Counted from the first letter of the stretch, positions 1 through 12,216 are shown. The stretch: 64,000 bases of DNA from Cladocopium goreaui (GCA_947184155.2 CAMXCT020006574.1:77558-141557); one strand, 5' to 3'. Numbers and translations are program-made. Notes: generated by a model not told the origin, from the sequence alone.

Positions 1-309
1 ATAATGATGCCGCCAAACCATTGGATTTCGGGTATCCAACCTTTCCAAACACAAAAAATGTCACTTCATTCGTCCTTGAAGGCGATAAAACTCAGGACGC
101 CTTGCAAATCCTGCACCAACTGACTGGTCACAGGGTAGATCCAAGTCTTGGTCAGTGGTTTTTCATCCCATAGACTGGGCGATCTTGCGGGAAAAGCCAT
201 CGCAAAGGTAGCATTTCAGGGTCTGAACATGTGGTACTTTGTATAGTCAATTGGTGGTCATCTAAATAGGGAACATAATGTTTATGGGCACCATTTGTTT
301 TGGAAGAAC

Positions 310-432
310 CCGACTGGCCTCCATCACATCTGAGCCTTCCTTTTTTTCAGGCTTTGGAGCTTCCTGGACCTCTTCATGCTCAACCAGGGGAGGTGCCAGG
401 TTGAGCATGGTAATTTTGGGCTTCAAGCAGCA
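310..432 (-). CDS. Exon of unidentified gene, Glu/Lys-rich
   Basis: 41 codons between CCTAG and CGG|GTTCTTCC, both ends in phase 0. Contains LVEHEEVQEAPKPEKKEGSD, a charged, probably disordered linker. It is the leftmost exon seen, and the gene runs off the left edge. Confidence 0.55.
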
Positions 433-962
433 CTAGGCTGTCGGATATGGATCAAGGGTCCATCCAGATTGGGCAAGGTGAACCTTGTCATCTTGAAGCT
501 GGCACTACTTCCAGATTCTATTTTGGTAGTTCATGGGGAGATCCATAGTGATAAACCGTGAAAAACTTGTTGTTCCTTGTTGGGTAAAAAAAAGGTCTAC
601 CCCCGGTTGGTTGAATCCCCATTGGCCCTACAGCTTTCCCAGACTTTCCCAGGCATCAATAAGCAAGCAGTTTGCTAATCATTGACTTCACCACAAAAAA
701 TACGATATCTGATCATATCTATAGACACACTACAATCATGAACTATAGTAACTATAGACTATAGTCTATCAAGATATGATATCATCATCTATATATTATA
801 TCTATATCACAATACAATATCTATTGACACTGTCTAAGCAACCAGTTTATTCTGGTGGCTCAGGGCATTGTGGATGGACCTTGGAGCCCAGAGATCGGGA
901 TGGATTTACCTAAGATTGCTGCTACCATGTGGTAATTTCACATCAACATAGTCTATAACAGT

Positions 963-1070
963 TACCCTCTGGTAAACGTTTACGTAACTATGGAAAATCA
1001 CCATGTTTAATGGGTAAATCCACTATGAATGGTTCTTTTCAATACTTTTTGTATGTTTGCCAGAGGGTAA
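963..1070. mobile_element. Family A element
   Basis: TACCCTCTGGTAAACG to GCCAGAGGGTAA with the usual AAATCACCATG centre. It is at least 360 bases from any exon I can support. Confidence 0.6.
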
Positions 1071-1467
1071 ACCATGTATAAATGGACCATCCTCCATAGC
1101 TACAGGGTAAAATCAATAGATTGAAACATACAGAAGTAGGGTTTCGAACATCTTCGATCCGCAACTTCCATGAAATACATCCGACATATAGACATAGATT
1201 TAAAACTGATAGAACTAGATTCTTGAAACAGTTTTAGCTAAACTTCTGCCTGTGTACTACTTTTTGTATCATTGGACACATGGACAGCGAACACTCCCAA
1301 AAGCATTTCCGATTGTCCAACCATCGAACCAAAACGGAGTATTCTCCATCTTGGATACACAGGCGACGGGCTAATCTGAGTTTTCTTGTTGAGCACCTAC
1401 TAATAGTTTAATCATGTTTAATCTATTGCAATATGGAATATCATCGCATATCACCGCGATATCACCA

Positions 1468-1567
1468 CTGGTTGGCGGTTTTTACCATCTTGAAAAATAT
1501 GAAAGTCAATGGGAAGGATGACATCCCATATATTATGGAAAATAAAAAATGCTTGAACCCACCAACC
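1468..1567. mobile_element. Family B element
   Basis: CTGGTTGGCGGTTT to CCCACCAACCAAACC with the CCCATATATTATGGAAAATA core. Confidence 0.55.
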
Positions 1568-1992
1568 AAACCAACAATTTCCGGATGAATTCGATTGCTT
1601 CACCCATTGCATCAATGCCTTTCTGGATATTCAAGCGCCTGGTACTGAAACCGTAGATCTACAATGTGGCCCCTCTAGTGATGTTTGCTGGTTTACTTAC
1701 TGCTGCTTAGTAGGGAATGGATGAGAATGGGGGAACGGTATAATTATTGATAGTTATTGTCGATCATTTCCTCATTCCCTGCTAAGCACCAGTAAGTTTG
1801 TAAACCTCATGAACTATAATTCTAAGGACCATCAACCATCATGAACCACATAGAACATATGATTGGAGTTCTATTCACCAACCAATCCCATGAAATCCCC
1901 ATGAAAATCCAATTGGTTGGTGGTTGACCTACCCCTCTGAAAAATATGAGCAAGTTGGGACCAACCAATAGTCAAAATACATCAAAATATAT

Positions 1993-2091
1993 CTGGTTGG
2001 TGGTTTCAACCCCTCTGAAAATATCAGTCAGTTGGGATGATTATTCCCAATATATGGAAAAATAAAATTCATGTTCCAAACCAACAACCAG
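1993..2091. mobile_element. Family B element
   Basis: CTGGTTGGTGGTTT to CCAACAACCAG; a partial second copy precedes it at about 1912-1970. Confidence 0.6.
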
Positions 2092-2182
2092 CCAATGAAA
2101 TCCCCATGTTTCTTGGTTTAATCACCATGTTCCAACGCTTTCGCTATCACCCCGGGGGTCCCACCACTGGCGATGCGGGCAC

Positions 2183-2243
2183 CAAGCGGGACTCGACTGT
2201 CGTGACGCTAGTGGCAGCGCTGTTCTTTCGCTCATCTTTGGAC
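2183..2243 (-). CDS. Exon of unidentified gene, polar
   Basis: 61 nt after GGCCAG|G, with donor TTG|GTGCCC. It encodes SKDERKNSAATSVTTVESRL. The island is GC-rich and also open on the plus strand, so the strand rests on splice sites and the minus-strand neighbours. Confidence 0.45.
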
Positions 2244-2695
2244 CTGGCCACAAGGGCCATGCGGCCCAAACATAACATTTATATAATGGGGAAATAATGG
2301 CTAATCACGGTTTCTGATGCTGAAGCCTAATTAAAATAATGGATACTTAATGGATCCTAATGGGATATTTGAATGGGATTTACGCTCCGGTGTCATCAGA
2401 CGGCTGGAAAACCTGTTGTGCATGGAGGATTGTGGCTTGGAACATCATCGAACTCAATGGCGGATTTTCCAGCAAGCCATGTTTGATTACTGCAGGGTAG
2501 AGCAACCACTTCGTGGTACTTTCATGTACTTTCGGGAACTCCTAGGCCGTATTCCGTGAAACACATCATGTCAATTCACTTCATGTCATACAATTCATTC
2601 CATACGAATCCATATAAATCCAATCAAATCCCTTACATTCACTACATTCCGATCAATTTTTCTGGATGTAGCAGCTTAAACGCTGGGAGCCACAC

Positions 2696-2769
2696 CTCTT
2701 GATCTGCCTAAGGGTATCATCCCACCCCGGCCTTCGGGCTGGCTTTGGGTCCTGGGGAGCCGCCGTGAA
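2696..2769 (-). CDS. Exon of unidentified gene
   Basis: 74 nt after GAGCAG, with donor AG|GTGTGG. Contains PKPARRPGWDDTLRQIK. Basic and polar; no domain recognised. Confidence 0.5.
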
Positions 2770-3003
2770 CTGCTCAGATATAGAAAGATCCTGTTTGGGA
2801 TAGGATTGCTGGTTGCACAAAGCTCATTTTCACCAGGAAAAAACAATTCCATTGCTGGTTCTATCGACGATGGAATACATTTTGGTTCACCAGGAAAAAA
2901 TATCCCATTTGCTGGTTCTATCTCGCAAAAAAAGCTTTGCTTAAATGGCCATCGACGATGTTGGCTTTATTTACCCATCAACCATGCTTGCATAAACCAC
3001 CAC

Positions 3004-3084
3004 CCTTGTGTCCTCTAAGCGTTTGACCTGCAACGTGCCCAGTTCTGGCGGTGTGCCGCCCACAACCTCGAAAACCCAAGCCGT
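3004..3084 (-). CDS. Exon of unidentified gene, beta-rich
   Basis: 27 codons, phase 0/0, between CCTGAG and AGG|GTGGTG. Contains TAWVFEVVGGTPPELGTLQV and a charged tail KRLEDTR. It reads as a globular beta segment; family unknown. Confidence 0.6.
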
Positions 3085-3491
3085 CTCAGGTGGCTGTTAG
3101 AGCCATAGGACCAAAGATGACCAAAGTAAAAAGCGTTGGAACACCCTGGAAAACCGTATAAGACTAGACTTTAGACCCAAAGATTAGATTCGACGGAAAA
3201 AAGACAACTGCATTCATTGCGGTCATGGCAAGAAATCCAGCAACTAGCAATTTTGTGTGTCATCCCTGTAACGAAACAAAATCGTCTCTGGGAAATAAAA
3301 CATGGTTTCATCAACATTGCTAGCATGGCCCGGAACACCAGGAGATATTGCCGATCGAATGTAGTAGTAGCAGCGTAGCAGGTCCAACTGCGTGATTCCG
3401 TTTCCCGGTTTCCCGGACTGGGTGCAACCCCAAGCAGTTTGTTCAACTGAACAAGACCATGCTTCCTAATTTCCACCATTTAAACGGAAAC

Positions 3492-3550
3492 CCAGAGATC
3501 GCCTGCCGTGCTGCTAGAAGCTGTCCGCGATGGTACGTCTGCTGGGGCTC
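3492..3550 (-). CDS. Exon of unidentified gene
   Basis: 59 nt after CCTCAG|G, with donor GG|GTTTCC. It encodes EPQQTYHRGQLLAARQAIS, helical in character. Confidence 0.5.
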
Positions 3551-4412
3551 CTGAGGGATCCCAAAGTGGTCCATGACTTGGATGATTTGGAATACCCCCA
3601 TGGGCCCATGACTTATGAAAGCTCCAACTTGAACTAATTCACAAAGGCATACTTTAAACTGAAATGTTCGGACATTTCTTGGGATAGTCACCTCCACTAA
3701 GCATGATTTTGGTCATGCCGGATTCCCATGACTTGTACAAAGTGATTTCACAGTTCGTTAGCTTAATTTGCTGTACAAGTAGCTTAACGACTCGATTTTT
3801 GATAGATATATAAACTTAGTTAACCAGTTAATGGGGCTTTAAACTCAATCAGCATTCGTGGGGTCAACACCTTGTATTTCTACGTAGTGGTTGATTAATA
3901 ATTGATGATACTTGCATTTGGAGGTGCATCCCAGTTGCGTATATAGACATATTGGATCATCATTGCATGGTTGAAACAAAAGGTTGAAACCACTAGACTA
4001 TTTGCGGATAGCCATATAAATATACATATAAATAAATAGATAATATATATATATATTGCATATGTATACTGAGTGTATACACATATATATACATATAACA
4101 ATATATACATATATATATATGTATATGTGTGTGTTCCCCAATCTTCTGCTTCATTCATAGCCTTATTTTCATAATATGACTCCCCTTCGGACGCCGCGAC
4201 GCTGTTGCCCGGTATCCCCCGGTGCTCCGGCGGTTGGGTGGCATACCTTGGGGAATTGAGACATCGGGATCCAATGGCAATCCCCCTGGCGTTTCGACGA
4301 AAAAATGGCCGTCAGTCACACCATTTTAATGGGATTTAATGGGATTTCCAGGGTTAATGATGGTTAATGAATGTTAATGATGGTTAATGATGGTTAATGA
4401 TGCTTAATAATA

Positions 4413-4512
4413 CTGGTTGGTGGTTTCAACCATCTTCAAAAATATGAAAGTCAATAGGAAGGATTATCCCATATATTATGGAAAATAAAACATGTTTGAA
4501 ACCACCAACCAG
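4413..4512. mobile_element. Family B element
   Basis: CTGGTTGGTGGTTT to AAACCACCAACCAG. Confidence 0.6.
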
Positions 4513-4788
4513 AGAACCAGTTGCAACCATTTGTAACTGGTAAAGGGCTTTAACTGTAGGTTTGGCACCCGCACAAATCTAAAAAAATGAAAACACATGG
4601 AACAAAATTTTCCATCCGCTGATTAATGATATTAGTATGATATATGTGCTCACATTTTCGCCATAAACAAGACCATAAGACCAAAATTCGGGTGTAACTC
4701 TATCATTTTCAGCAGCCCATGTGGCATCGCTTCACATCGTGGTCAAAACATGCCACTGATGAAAACCAATTGTGGTAAAGTGCATCAC

Positions 4789-4850
4789 TTTAGCGACCAG
4801 CCAAATGGGAGTCTCATCATGGTCCAAGTCATTTCCGAGAAAGTCAAAAG
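4789..4850 (-). CDS. Exon of unidentified gene
   Basis: 62 nt after a good pyrimidine-rich acceptor GGTTTCAG, with donor AAA|GTGATG. It encodes FDFLGNDLDHDETPIWLVAK. Acidic then hydrophobic; no family recognised. Confidence 0.55.
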
Positions 4851-5486
4851 CTGAAACCAAAGCGAAAACGAGAGGCGCATTTCGCGTTTGTCTGCAACTA
4901 TAGAGCATCCCAAACTCCATTGGTTTATCATTTTATTTGTCTACTAGTACTAAGATGGCTATTATTGGTGGGACATACCACCATTTTCAGACACACCCAA
5001 TTGGGGTTTCAAAAATGAAGCCCCCCCTTGCTCTCTGTTAGCTAACATCGATCCAAAGAATGGGCAACATCTCAGTTCTGCTGGGTTTAGCCCTTCATGC
5101 CAAGTAGGAATCTAAGGGAACTAACAAATCACAAGCAAAAGAAAATACGCATCAGTTGTGAGTTGTGACGTAACTCTTGGATACAAACAGCCTTTATTTG
5201 TTTCCATCATTTCATGGGTCAAGTCAAAAAAATACAGGAAAACCAGCACCTTGCGGCATATCGTGTGATATCGCCCTTTTCCAGGCAGCGAAATCGGGCT
5301 TAGTTGGTGAACATAACTTGAATTTCATTTTGGTTTATAATTTATAATGCTTATAACTTATAACTACTGTACATAGTCAATGGATGTCATTGGGGTTTTA
5401 TAAACCAACAAACATAACTGGGGGGGGCCACATTGCAACCATTGGTAAAGAAATGTCACGAATCTGGGAAAGTGGAGGAATTACAC

Positions 5487-5620
5487 TTAGCGACTCCGCA
5501 GAAACTGCGACTGTGCTTCTTTTCGTAGATCCTGTCACCACACTGCTGCCAAGTCGCCAAATGATAAAGAGCAAGAATGGCAATAAAGCCCGCACCAGCC
5601 ACACGATCAACGTGGAAGTA
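5487..5620 (-). CDS. Exon of unidentified gene, hydrophobic helix
   Basis: 134 nt after TGCCAG, with donor AA|GTGTAA. Contains VAGAGFIAILALYHLATWQQ, a possible membrane or buried helix, then IYEKKHSRSFCGVA. An overlapping plus-strand frame is open too. Confidence 0.5.
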
Positions 5621-5929
5621 CTGGCAGCAGAGCAAACGCACAGATATCTCTCCATTTCTGCATTTCCATCACCATGAATCCCATCCCAAAATTTATTCCT
5701 CTCCAGAAACAATGATTAAACTGATTAAACAGGCGATATATATATAAATAAATATATATATATATATAAATAAAATATAAAAAATATATATATATACACA
5801 CAATATTATATATATTTTTTTTCTATCTGAGACCCAATAGAGATGCTGCCGCCTCTCGCTGAGTCCCAAGTCTTCCAGCATCCGCGATCCAATCCCTGCG
5901 GTGCCATCGCAGAGGTTTTGGCCACAGCA

Positions 5930-6100
5930 AAGGATGGCTTTCACATGGAAAATGGTGGCTTTCACATGGGAAAAAATGGAAACATATGGAAAATGGCGGG
6001 TTTCACATGGGAAAAAATGGAAAAATATGGAAAAGGGTGGCTTTCACATGGGAAAAAATTGAAACATATGGAAAATGGCGGGTTTCACATGGCTTAACCG
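5930..6100. repeat. Short tandem repeat, CACATGGGAAAAAATGGAAA
   Basis: Six to seven imperfect units next to the 6.2-kb exon. Confidence 0.85.
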
Positions 6101-6204
6101 ATGGCTTAACCATGGCCATGCCAGCCCTCGGATCCAAAAATCCTCGAAATCGAGTAGCTGGGATATCAAGCTGGTTCTATAAGGGCTTCCTAAAATGAAG
6201 CTAC

Positions 6205-6502
6205 CCAGAACAGCCTTGACATCGGCGTGAAGATTCTTGTAAGCTCGGATCCACTTCCCCACTGTCACGGCCTTTCCAGACCCCAGAGCTTTCACGATCT
6301 GCTTCTTCGTCTCCTCAAGGGTCTTGTAGCGCTCGTATTGTGTAGCCACCACGCTGATCTTGCTATGAAAGGACGAAGGCCTGTACTTGTTGCTCTCCTC
6401 ATCATGCACGGAGCAGTACCACAAGGCCCGGGTCGTTCGATCATCATCCTGGAACATCACAAAGTCGCAGACCACCCCGGTCTTGAAGATCTCCACCAGC
6501 TT
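6205..6502 (-). CDS. Long exon of unidentified gene
   Basis: 298 nt, among the longest exons in the window, from an AG at 6504-6503 to G|GTAGCTTC. It encodes about 99 residues including TGVVCDFVMFQDDDRTTRAL, SKISVVATQYERYKTLEETK and GKWIRAYKNLHADVKAVL. The composition is that of a soluble alpha/beta protein. I do not recognise the family. Confidence 0.7.
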
Positions 6503-6629
6503 CTCCACATAAGTTTATAATGGAAAATCCGAAAATGAAATGGATGATTGTTTGGAGTATCCCTATTTCAAGGAAAACTCCATATATACACCAACCTTAT
6601 GCACAGTTGAAGACCATCCAGCTAGCTTT

Positions 6630-6777
6630 TCATAGACATTCCTCTCTATTTTGTTGCGCCGCAATGTCAAGAAGTTTGGTATGTCCAGAGCTGTTTTTGT
6701 GGCAGTCAACAATCAAATGGCATACCCACACAATGTATGTCCCGCCACAATCCAATATGATCCAATATTTATCATCC
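6630..6777 (-). CDS. Possible terminal exon with stop codon
   Basis: 148 nt after TTCACAG|G ending at TGA. It encodes DDKYWIILDCGGTYIVWVCH and KNSSGHTKLLDIAAQQNREE. If real it would close a gene upstream of the 6.2-kb exon. It could also be a diverged repeat. Confidence 0.35.
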
Positions 6778-7305
6778 CTGTGAAGACATTTTCAATCTGA
6801 CAGGAGTTTGTTGTTGTGTTGCGGGTGAATGCACTTCAGGACCTATCCTTTCTTCAACATTTGACATATCAGTCCTACAATGTGGCCACCCCAAACGATA
6901 TCTACATTAATGACTTGCATAATTGCATAACTATGGTTTATGACACAGAAACAACTTATAACTACTATTCTATGATTTGTATTGATTCATGATACTTGCA
7001 ACTACCGGCCATCACATGCTCAGTTTCGGATGATCTGCCATGGGATTTCGGAGCAGATTTTGAGACAAGACCAATGGTAACTGGTAGTAACTGGGGATGT
7101 ATGTAGTACCAGTGATTAACCTTGTGGTAGACAACATATTGTATTCATACTATGTAGTACCAGTACATTTGTATTTACTAAATACTGGTAGTACACTACA
7201 TTTGTGGTAGACAACTTGAGGCCGGGGGTGGATGACGAAAGCTAGCGGGGTAGGAGAAAGAAGGAAGGGAAGACGTATCTTCAGTGTCAGCAGGGAAGTG
7301 TCGGT

Positions 7306-7637
7306 GACAATGACGATGATGATGATGATGGTGATGATGATGACGATGATGGTGATGATGATGATGAAGATGATGATGATGATGAACATGATGATGATGA
7401 CAATGATGATGGTGGTGATGATGATGGTGATGATGATGCTCATGATGATGATGATGATGTTGATGATGATGATGATGATGCTGGTGATGATGATGGTGAT
7501 GATGATGTTGATGATGATGATGGTGATGATGATGAGGAGGATGATGATGATGATGATGACGATGATGATGATGATGATGATGAAGCGGATGCGGCAGATG
7601 ATCGGGATGATGATGAGGAGGATGATAAGGATGAGGA

Positions 7638-7677
<40 letters not shown>

Positions 7678-7707
7678 CTCATGATGATGATGATGATGAT
7701 GATGCTC

Positions 7708-7739
<32 letters not shown>

Positions 7740-7850
7740 CCCGATGACGAGAACGATGCCACTGACGATGACGATGACGAAATCGATGACGATGACGATG
7801 ATGACGATGATGACGATGATGCTGATGATGCTGATGATGGTGATGGTGGT
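7306..7850. repeat. (GAT)n microsatellite
   Basis: About 545 bp of ATGATG/GATGAC with scattered changes. It creates long Met- or Ile/Ser-only frames that are not genes. Confidence 0.95.
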
Positions 7851-7883
7851 GGGGTTGGGGGGGCCTTTCGCGTGAAAAATCAC

Positions 7884-7915
7884 GTGATGTCCTTGAGCAG
7901 CCCCCGGAATACTTG
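7884..7915 (-). CDS. Possible microexon
   Basis: 32 nt between TGCTTTAG and AC|GTGATT, reading QVFRGLLKDI. Short, so weak evidence. It lies beside a long GAT repeat. Confidence 0.25.
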
Positions 7916-8089
7916 CTAAAGCAAGAAGACTCCAGCTAGCTGACGCTAGCTTTCGTGACATATTGTATTAATACTACCCCAGCTATTCTAGAGTGAAGCA
8001 ACATCGCTTGCATTAAGTCATGATGTATTCTCACTCTTGTTGTAGAAACTAGCTATGATTGCCAGCAGGGCGATGGGACTTGCGGACAC

Positions 8090-8131
8090 CCTGACAATTC
8101 CGTCCCTCCAATGTATCTGAGACCGCTCCTT
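8090..8131 (-). CDS. Possible exon
   Basis: 42 nt, phase 0/0, between TTTATTACAG and AGG|GTGTCC, reading KERSQIHWRDGIVR. The surrounding island is open in other frames too. Confidence 0.35.
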
Positions 8132-9408
8132 CTGTAATAAACCCCCAAGGGATCTGGAAACCCAAAGCAGGGACCTCCCGAAAAAAACCGCAGCCCGAAA
8201 CCCAATGGAGGACTGCCCTCCCGGGTCCTAGTTATGATGCTGTCCAATTTCTTGATGGTTGCATGCCGACATCAGCGCCCGTGCCGGCGCCGGGAGCGTG
8301 TGGATGTATTCGTCAAACGATATGAACACATGAAACCATCAACACATTGCATATAAAAAAAAAATGTGTTATGCTTCCATATTTTTTGCTTTGAATCAAT
8401 TCTTGCAAGGTAGATAAAATTCAAAGTAACATTGATTTCATCCATTCGTGCAACGCAATGACTCATGATTTTAGTTGGTTGTGATTTGTCTTTGTTTAAC
8501 GACCAGAATTGCCAGAAGCAATTGGCAAAATCAACGTTTAGTAACACGGTAGCATGATGTAACATGTGTTTGATTTAGGCTCCATGCCGAGACATATCCA
8601 CTTTGGATTCTGTCTGATACGGTGTCACTGTCGTTGGTGAAAGAACACTTGTACAGCAACACAGAACCACCACCGGTCCCGAGATCATGGCGAAAACGAT
8701 GGTCAATTGCACATCTTATGATACATGGGCAAACAATTGTGTGAACATACGTAACATTAAACAAATGTGGCATAAATACATGTATTTACATGACACGGTG
8801 TACGTGACACAATGTTTTTGCATATATATACATATTATGTAGGTATATACTGTATATTAAATATAATCATATATACTGTATATATAATTTCATAAATAAT
8901 TTCATATATATATATATGTCGGATCTATGTCGGTATCTGCATGTTCAAATTTCTGCAATGTTTATAATGTGTCATGGGCACCATGTAAGTTCTAACATCA
9001 TCCGCAAAAAATACTATTGGCGGATATGGTTTATCTTTATATATCACCAATTCCCCGATATTGTCCTCATACATTCTGAAACAATTTAACATATAAATCA
9101 CGCTTTCAACTTTTCACCAACTTATTCAGTTGAACACCGTTCACAAGGTGCCCGGTCGTTTTGTTTGTTGGTTTCTAAACAGCACTAACTATACCCTATG
9201 GATCCAAACACTGTCTCAAATGATAGGAAATTATATATACCCCAAACACTTCCTAAAAAGGTACTTTGATCCATAGGTACTTAGATCATTGAGTATGGGG
9301 CTTTCCTGCAAAAAATCCCTTAAACCAATCTATTGACTATAGATATATCTACCAAACATTCTAGTTCACTAAGAGGGGGATCCCCCCTTGCAACGAGCAA
9401 ATCCCTAC

Positions 9409-9455
9409 CGGCCACCGGTGATTTTTTCCCTCGTAGCGGATCGATTTCAGGGAGT
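9409..9455 (-). CDS. Exon of unidentified gene
   Basis: 47 nt between TGTCATAG and CCG|GTAGGG, reading SLKSIRYEGKNHRWP. Good acceptor and donor. Confidence 0.45.
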
Positions 9456-10143
9456 CTATGACAGGAAAGCCATGGAGTCTATGCGTTGTTTGTCCAACAT
9501 GTAATGATGTATATAATACTGTGTATATATATATATGAATATGTATATCATATATTATCATATATGGGTATTACGATACTATGATTATGTGATGTCCTTG
9601 TGAAGACACATGTCTGTCAGGGACATGTCATTTGAAATTTGGAAGAATTAATTCAAAACACTTGTGTACGCATCTTGCAGTCCAAACTACAACTCGATGA
9701 TATCCTTCTTGGAACAAACTATGGAGTGAAGCTTTGCGCTCACACACACACACACGATCCGAAACACCGATGAAAAATTAGAGTGATGAACTGGTACTTA
9801 TGCTGGATTACTCACTTGCACATGAAACAAGTCCTATCCAAAAACCACTCCCTCTCACTATTTGAATCATTATTACTTCACTAAAAAAATCACACCGACC
9901 ATTATTGGTCTGATAGCAAGTTTTCTGGCTAAACTTGAACGCTGGGCCACCAAACTTTTTGCAGTCGACTGACCTCACAAGGCACGAGATGGCATGAACA
10001 AACAGGCGAGGAACGGTGGTTCACAGTGGCTTGTCTCACCCCAGCCACAAGCAGGCTAAATGAACAAGTAGTTATAAGATGTTATACGAATGATCTGTAA
10101 TAACCATTAACATCCATTAACATCCATTAACTCCCCCATTTAC

Positions 10144-10221
10144 GTTTCGCACTTTGTCGCACTCCACTTTTCCGATGGAGATTTTCGCCCTGTTTTTTTC
10201 TGGCACCTCGAAGCGCAAGTG
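10144..10221 (-). CDS. Exon of unidentified gene, charged
   Basis: 26 codons, phase 0/0, between GAACCAG and AAC|GTAAAT. Contains HLRFEVPEKNRAKISIGKVE and CDKVRN. It slightly recalls a thioredoxin-fold strand, but no active-site motif was found, so no function is claimed. Confidence 0.6.
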
Positions 10222-10564
10222 CTGGTTCTCGCCTCGTCGCGCGCTTGTTTTTTTGGACAAAAAACTGGCAGCAATTCCAAGTGAAAAAATGAAATCAGTT
10301 GGGATGATTATTCCCAATATATGGAAAATAATCCAAATGTTCCAATCAAGAAAATCTCAAGAAAATGTCCAGCAAATTGTCGGTGTTGGATCCCCATCTT
10401 GGATCATTTGACGCCGTTTTTGCTGGTGGAACTTACTGGAAGTCCATATGGAAAAAAATACAGTAATCCAAATGTTCCAAACCACCAAGCAGATTTCTAT
10501 AGTCTGTACAAATCACAATTCCGAACTCCCAAACCAGTAAGGTAAAAAAATAGAGCGCTGGGGG

Positions 10565-10611
10565 ATCCTCGCCGTTCCGAATTCCATTTATATCCCCGTT
10601 GGGTTTCCCTA
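10565..10611 (-). CDS. Exon following a family G element
   Basis: Begins right after the CCATCCACAG end of the element at 10612-10721. Joined in phase to the exon on the other side it reads LRETQRGYKWNSERR. The 3' limit is approximate. Confidence 0.4.
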
Positions 10612-10721
10612 CTGTGGATGGTTGCGAAATCCTGCACCAGTTAATAGGTGGTTTATCCCATTATTGATAAGCTTTCTACATCTTTCTACCATCCCAGGTG
10701 CAGGATTTCACGACCATCCAC
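10612..10721. mobile_element. Family G introner, 110-nt intron
   Basis: Termini GTGGATGGTTGCGAAATCC / GGATTTCACGACCATCCAC. On the minus strand it gives GTGGAT...CCACAG between two open exons. Confidence 0.55.
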
Positions 10722-10769
10722 AGGTCGGTCCCTGCTTCGCAGACCTCGAAGACCAGGTTGCACGGCCAC
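10722..10769 (-). CDS. Exon preceding a family G element
   Basis: 48 nt after ATCGTAG|G that stops exactly where the element starts (CT|GTGGATGG). It encodes WPCNLVFEVCEAGTD. Confidence 0.5.
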
Positions 10770-10846
10770 CTACGATGGCTGGGATTTATGGGATGGTGAA
10801 TGTAGCCCACCGCCCACCAAACGATTAAAGTGCTAATGAAAAATAG

Positions 10847-10965
10847 TAGCCTCTGGTAAACGTTAACAAAAAACTATGATAAGATCCAGCATTTTTATAG
10901 CTGGGTAAATCAACTATTTCGACTGGAACGTTTTTAATAGCTATGTCACAAATTACCAGAGGGTA
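10847..10965. mobile_element. Family A element
   Basis: GTAGCCTCTGGTAAACG to AATTACCAGAGGGTA. Confidence 0.55.
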
Positions 10966-11381
10966 TCTAACAAAGGTTGACCCACTAGTCCCAAAATCAG
11001 AACTCCGTTATCCTTTGGATTTAAGCATCTTGTAACTGCTGCAGTAGCTTGATGACAAACCGGGGGTAGCCTACCTTTCTTGAAGCAAGGATTTGGATGC
11101 ATATATGGCTATGCCGCTCCACAAGAACAACTGGGATTTTAGCTGCCAACATTATATGGCTAGCCTGGCTATCTTGCTGCTTTGATTATCTAAGGTGCCA
11201 CTTGGCCCACGGAAGGTCAATTTCTTGTACCGGTAGCCTTTAAAGCGTCCATGTTTGGTATCTAAAGACTTGCATGAGCTGCTCCAAATGTCTCCCTCAA
11301 CCATCACCCAACGGTTAGGGGATCTCCATCGACATTGAAGTGATGTTCAAAATCCCGAAAAGCAGATCAAGATAGGAGTTT

Positions 11382-11487
11382 TACCCTCTGGTAAACTAAC
11401 ATACCTATTGAAAATGGCCATTTATAGTTGACTTACCCATTAAGAATGGTGCTTTTCCATAGTTATGTAAACGTTTACCAGAGGGTT
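11382..11487. mobile_element. Family A element
   Basis: TTACCCTCTGGTAAAC to GTTTACCAGAGGGT. It sits only 16 bases downstream of the exon ending at 11504. Confidence 0.6.
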
Positions 11488-11503
11488 TGGATATTTCACA
11501 AAC

Positions 11504-11641
11504 CCTGCAATTGAAGTCTGATCTGGGGGCAGCATCCCAATTTCTGGAGCAACCCTTTGATGGGGCCGGCTGGCCACCGTTTCTCTGCATCGGTAATTCA
11601 TAGATAGGCTTGTTGACCAAAACAACGGTGGGGGTGACCCT
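11504..11641 (-). CDS. Exon following a family A introner
   Basis: 46 codons, phase 0/0, from the element end TTACCAG|AGGG to AGG|GTTTGTG. Contains VTPTVVLVNKPIYELPMQRN and APSKGCSRNWDAAPRSDFNC. The reading frame continues from the exon at 11734-11782. Confidence 0.65.
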
Positions 11642-11733
11642 CTGGTAAACTAACATAACTATGGCAAATCACCATTTTCAATGGGAAAATCCACTATAAA
11701 TGGGCCATTTTCAATAGCTATGTTAGTCATTAC
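11642..11733. mobile_element. Family A introner, 92-nt intron
   Basis: Inverted termini ACCCTCTGGTAAAC / TTACCAGAGGGT with internal AAATCACCATTTTCAATGGG-type modules. Minus-strand intron boundaries are GTAATG and CCAG, both inside the termini. Exons on both sides join in frame. Confidence 0.7.
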
Positions 11734-11782
11734 CAGAGGGTAAAGATGGGGATCGCAAGCCACTTGGTGAAACACACGGAAC
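11734..11782 (-). CDS. Exon preceding a family A introner
   Basis: 49 nt between GCACAG|G and the element start CTCTG|GTAATG, reading FRVFHQVACDPHLYPL. The donor lies inside the inverted terminus of the element. Confidence 0.6.
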
Positions 11783-12177
11783 CTGTGCGAAAACGCGCCA
11801 TTTTGCACCAGTATGGTAAAGCCAATACTAAATGCAACATCACCAAGTCTACCAGAATTGAAGGTATATGGGTATGTCCGAACACATGGTATATTCAAGA
11901 TATATCAATATATAATATATGGCCATCAAAAGCGGGATAGTGACTGACTTCACCGATGGACTAAGGGGTACCCAATTATAACCCAGGTAGATTAAAGGAA
12001 CGTCCCCAGTTCCATATGGGTCACTGGGTGGGTTAAACTGACCACTTTCGATTGTTGGATATGTGATTGGCATCCATCACAAACCCTAGGTGAACTACAA
12101 CCAACATTTTGTGATTGGGTATTGTAAAACTCACTTAAAGTACCAGTAGATAACCATGGGTTTACCACGTACAATAC

Positions 12178-12216
12178 CGGCAACAAACAAAAGGCATGGG
12201 GGAATTCCCCGTTGAG
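12178..12216 (-). CDS. Exon of unidentified gene
   Basis: 39 nt, phase 0/0, between ATCGAG and CCG|GTATTG, reading LNGEFPHAFCLLP. Confidence 0.4.

Larger units (their letters stand above)
433..2182. other. Intronic stretch, no further exon seen
   Basis: Holds family A, B and E elements and AT-rich sequence. No open frame with splice sites was convincing. Confidence 0.5.

Noticed and set aside
7232-7961. Long Met-rich and Ile/Ser-rich open frames
   Set aside because: They are translations of the (GAT)n array and its complement, with no protein-like composition.
8273-8340. Minus-strand frame DEYIHTLPAPARALMSACNH
   Set aside because: Good composition, but no AG acceptor between the upstream stop and the open region.
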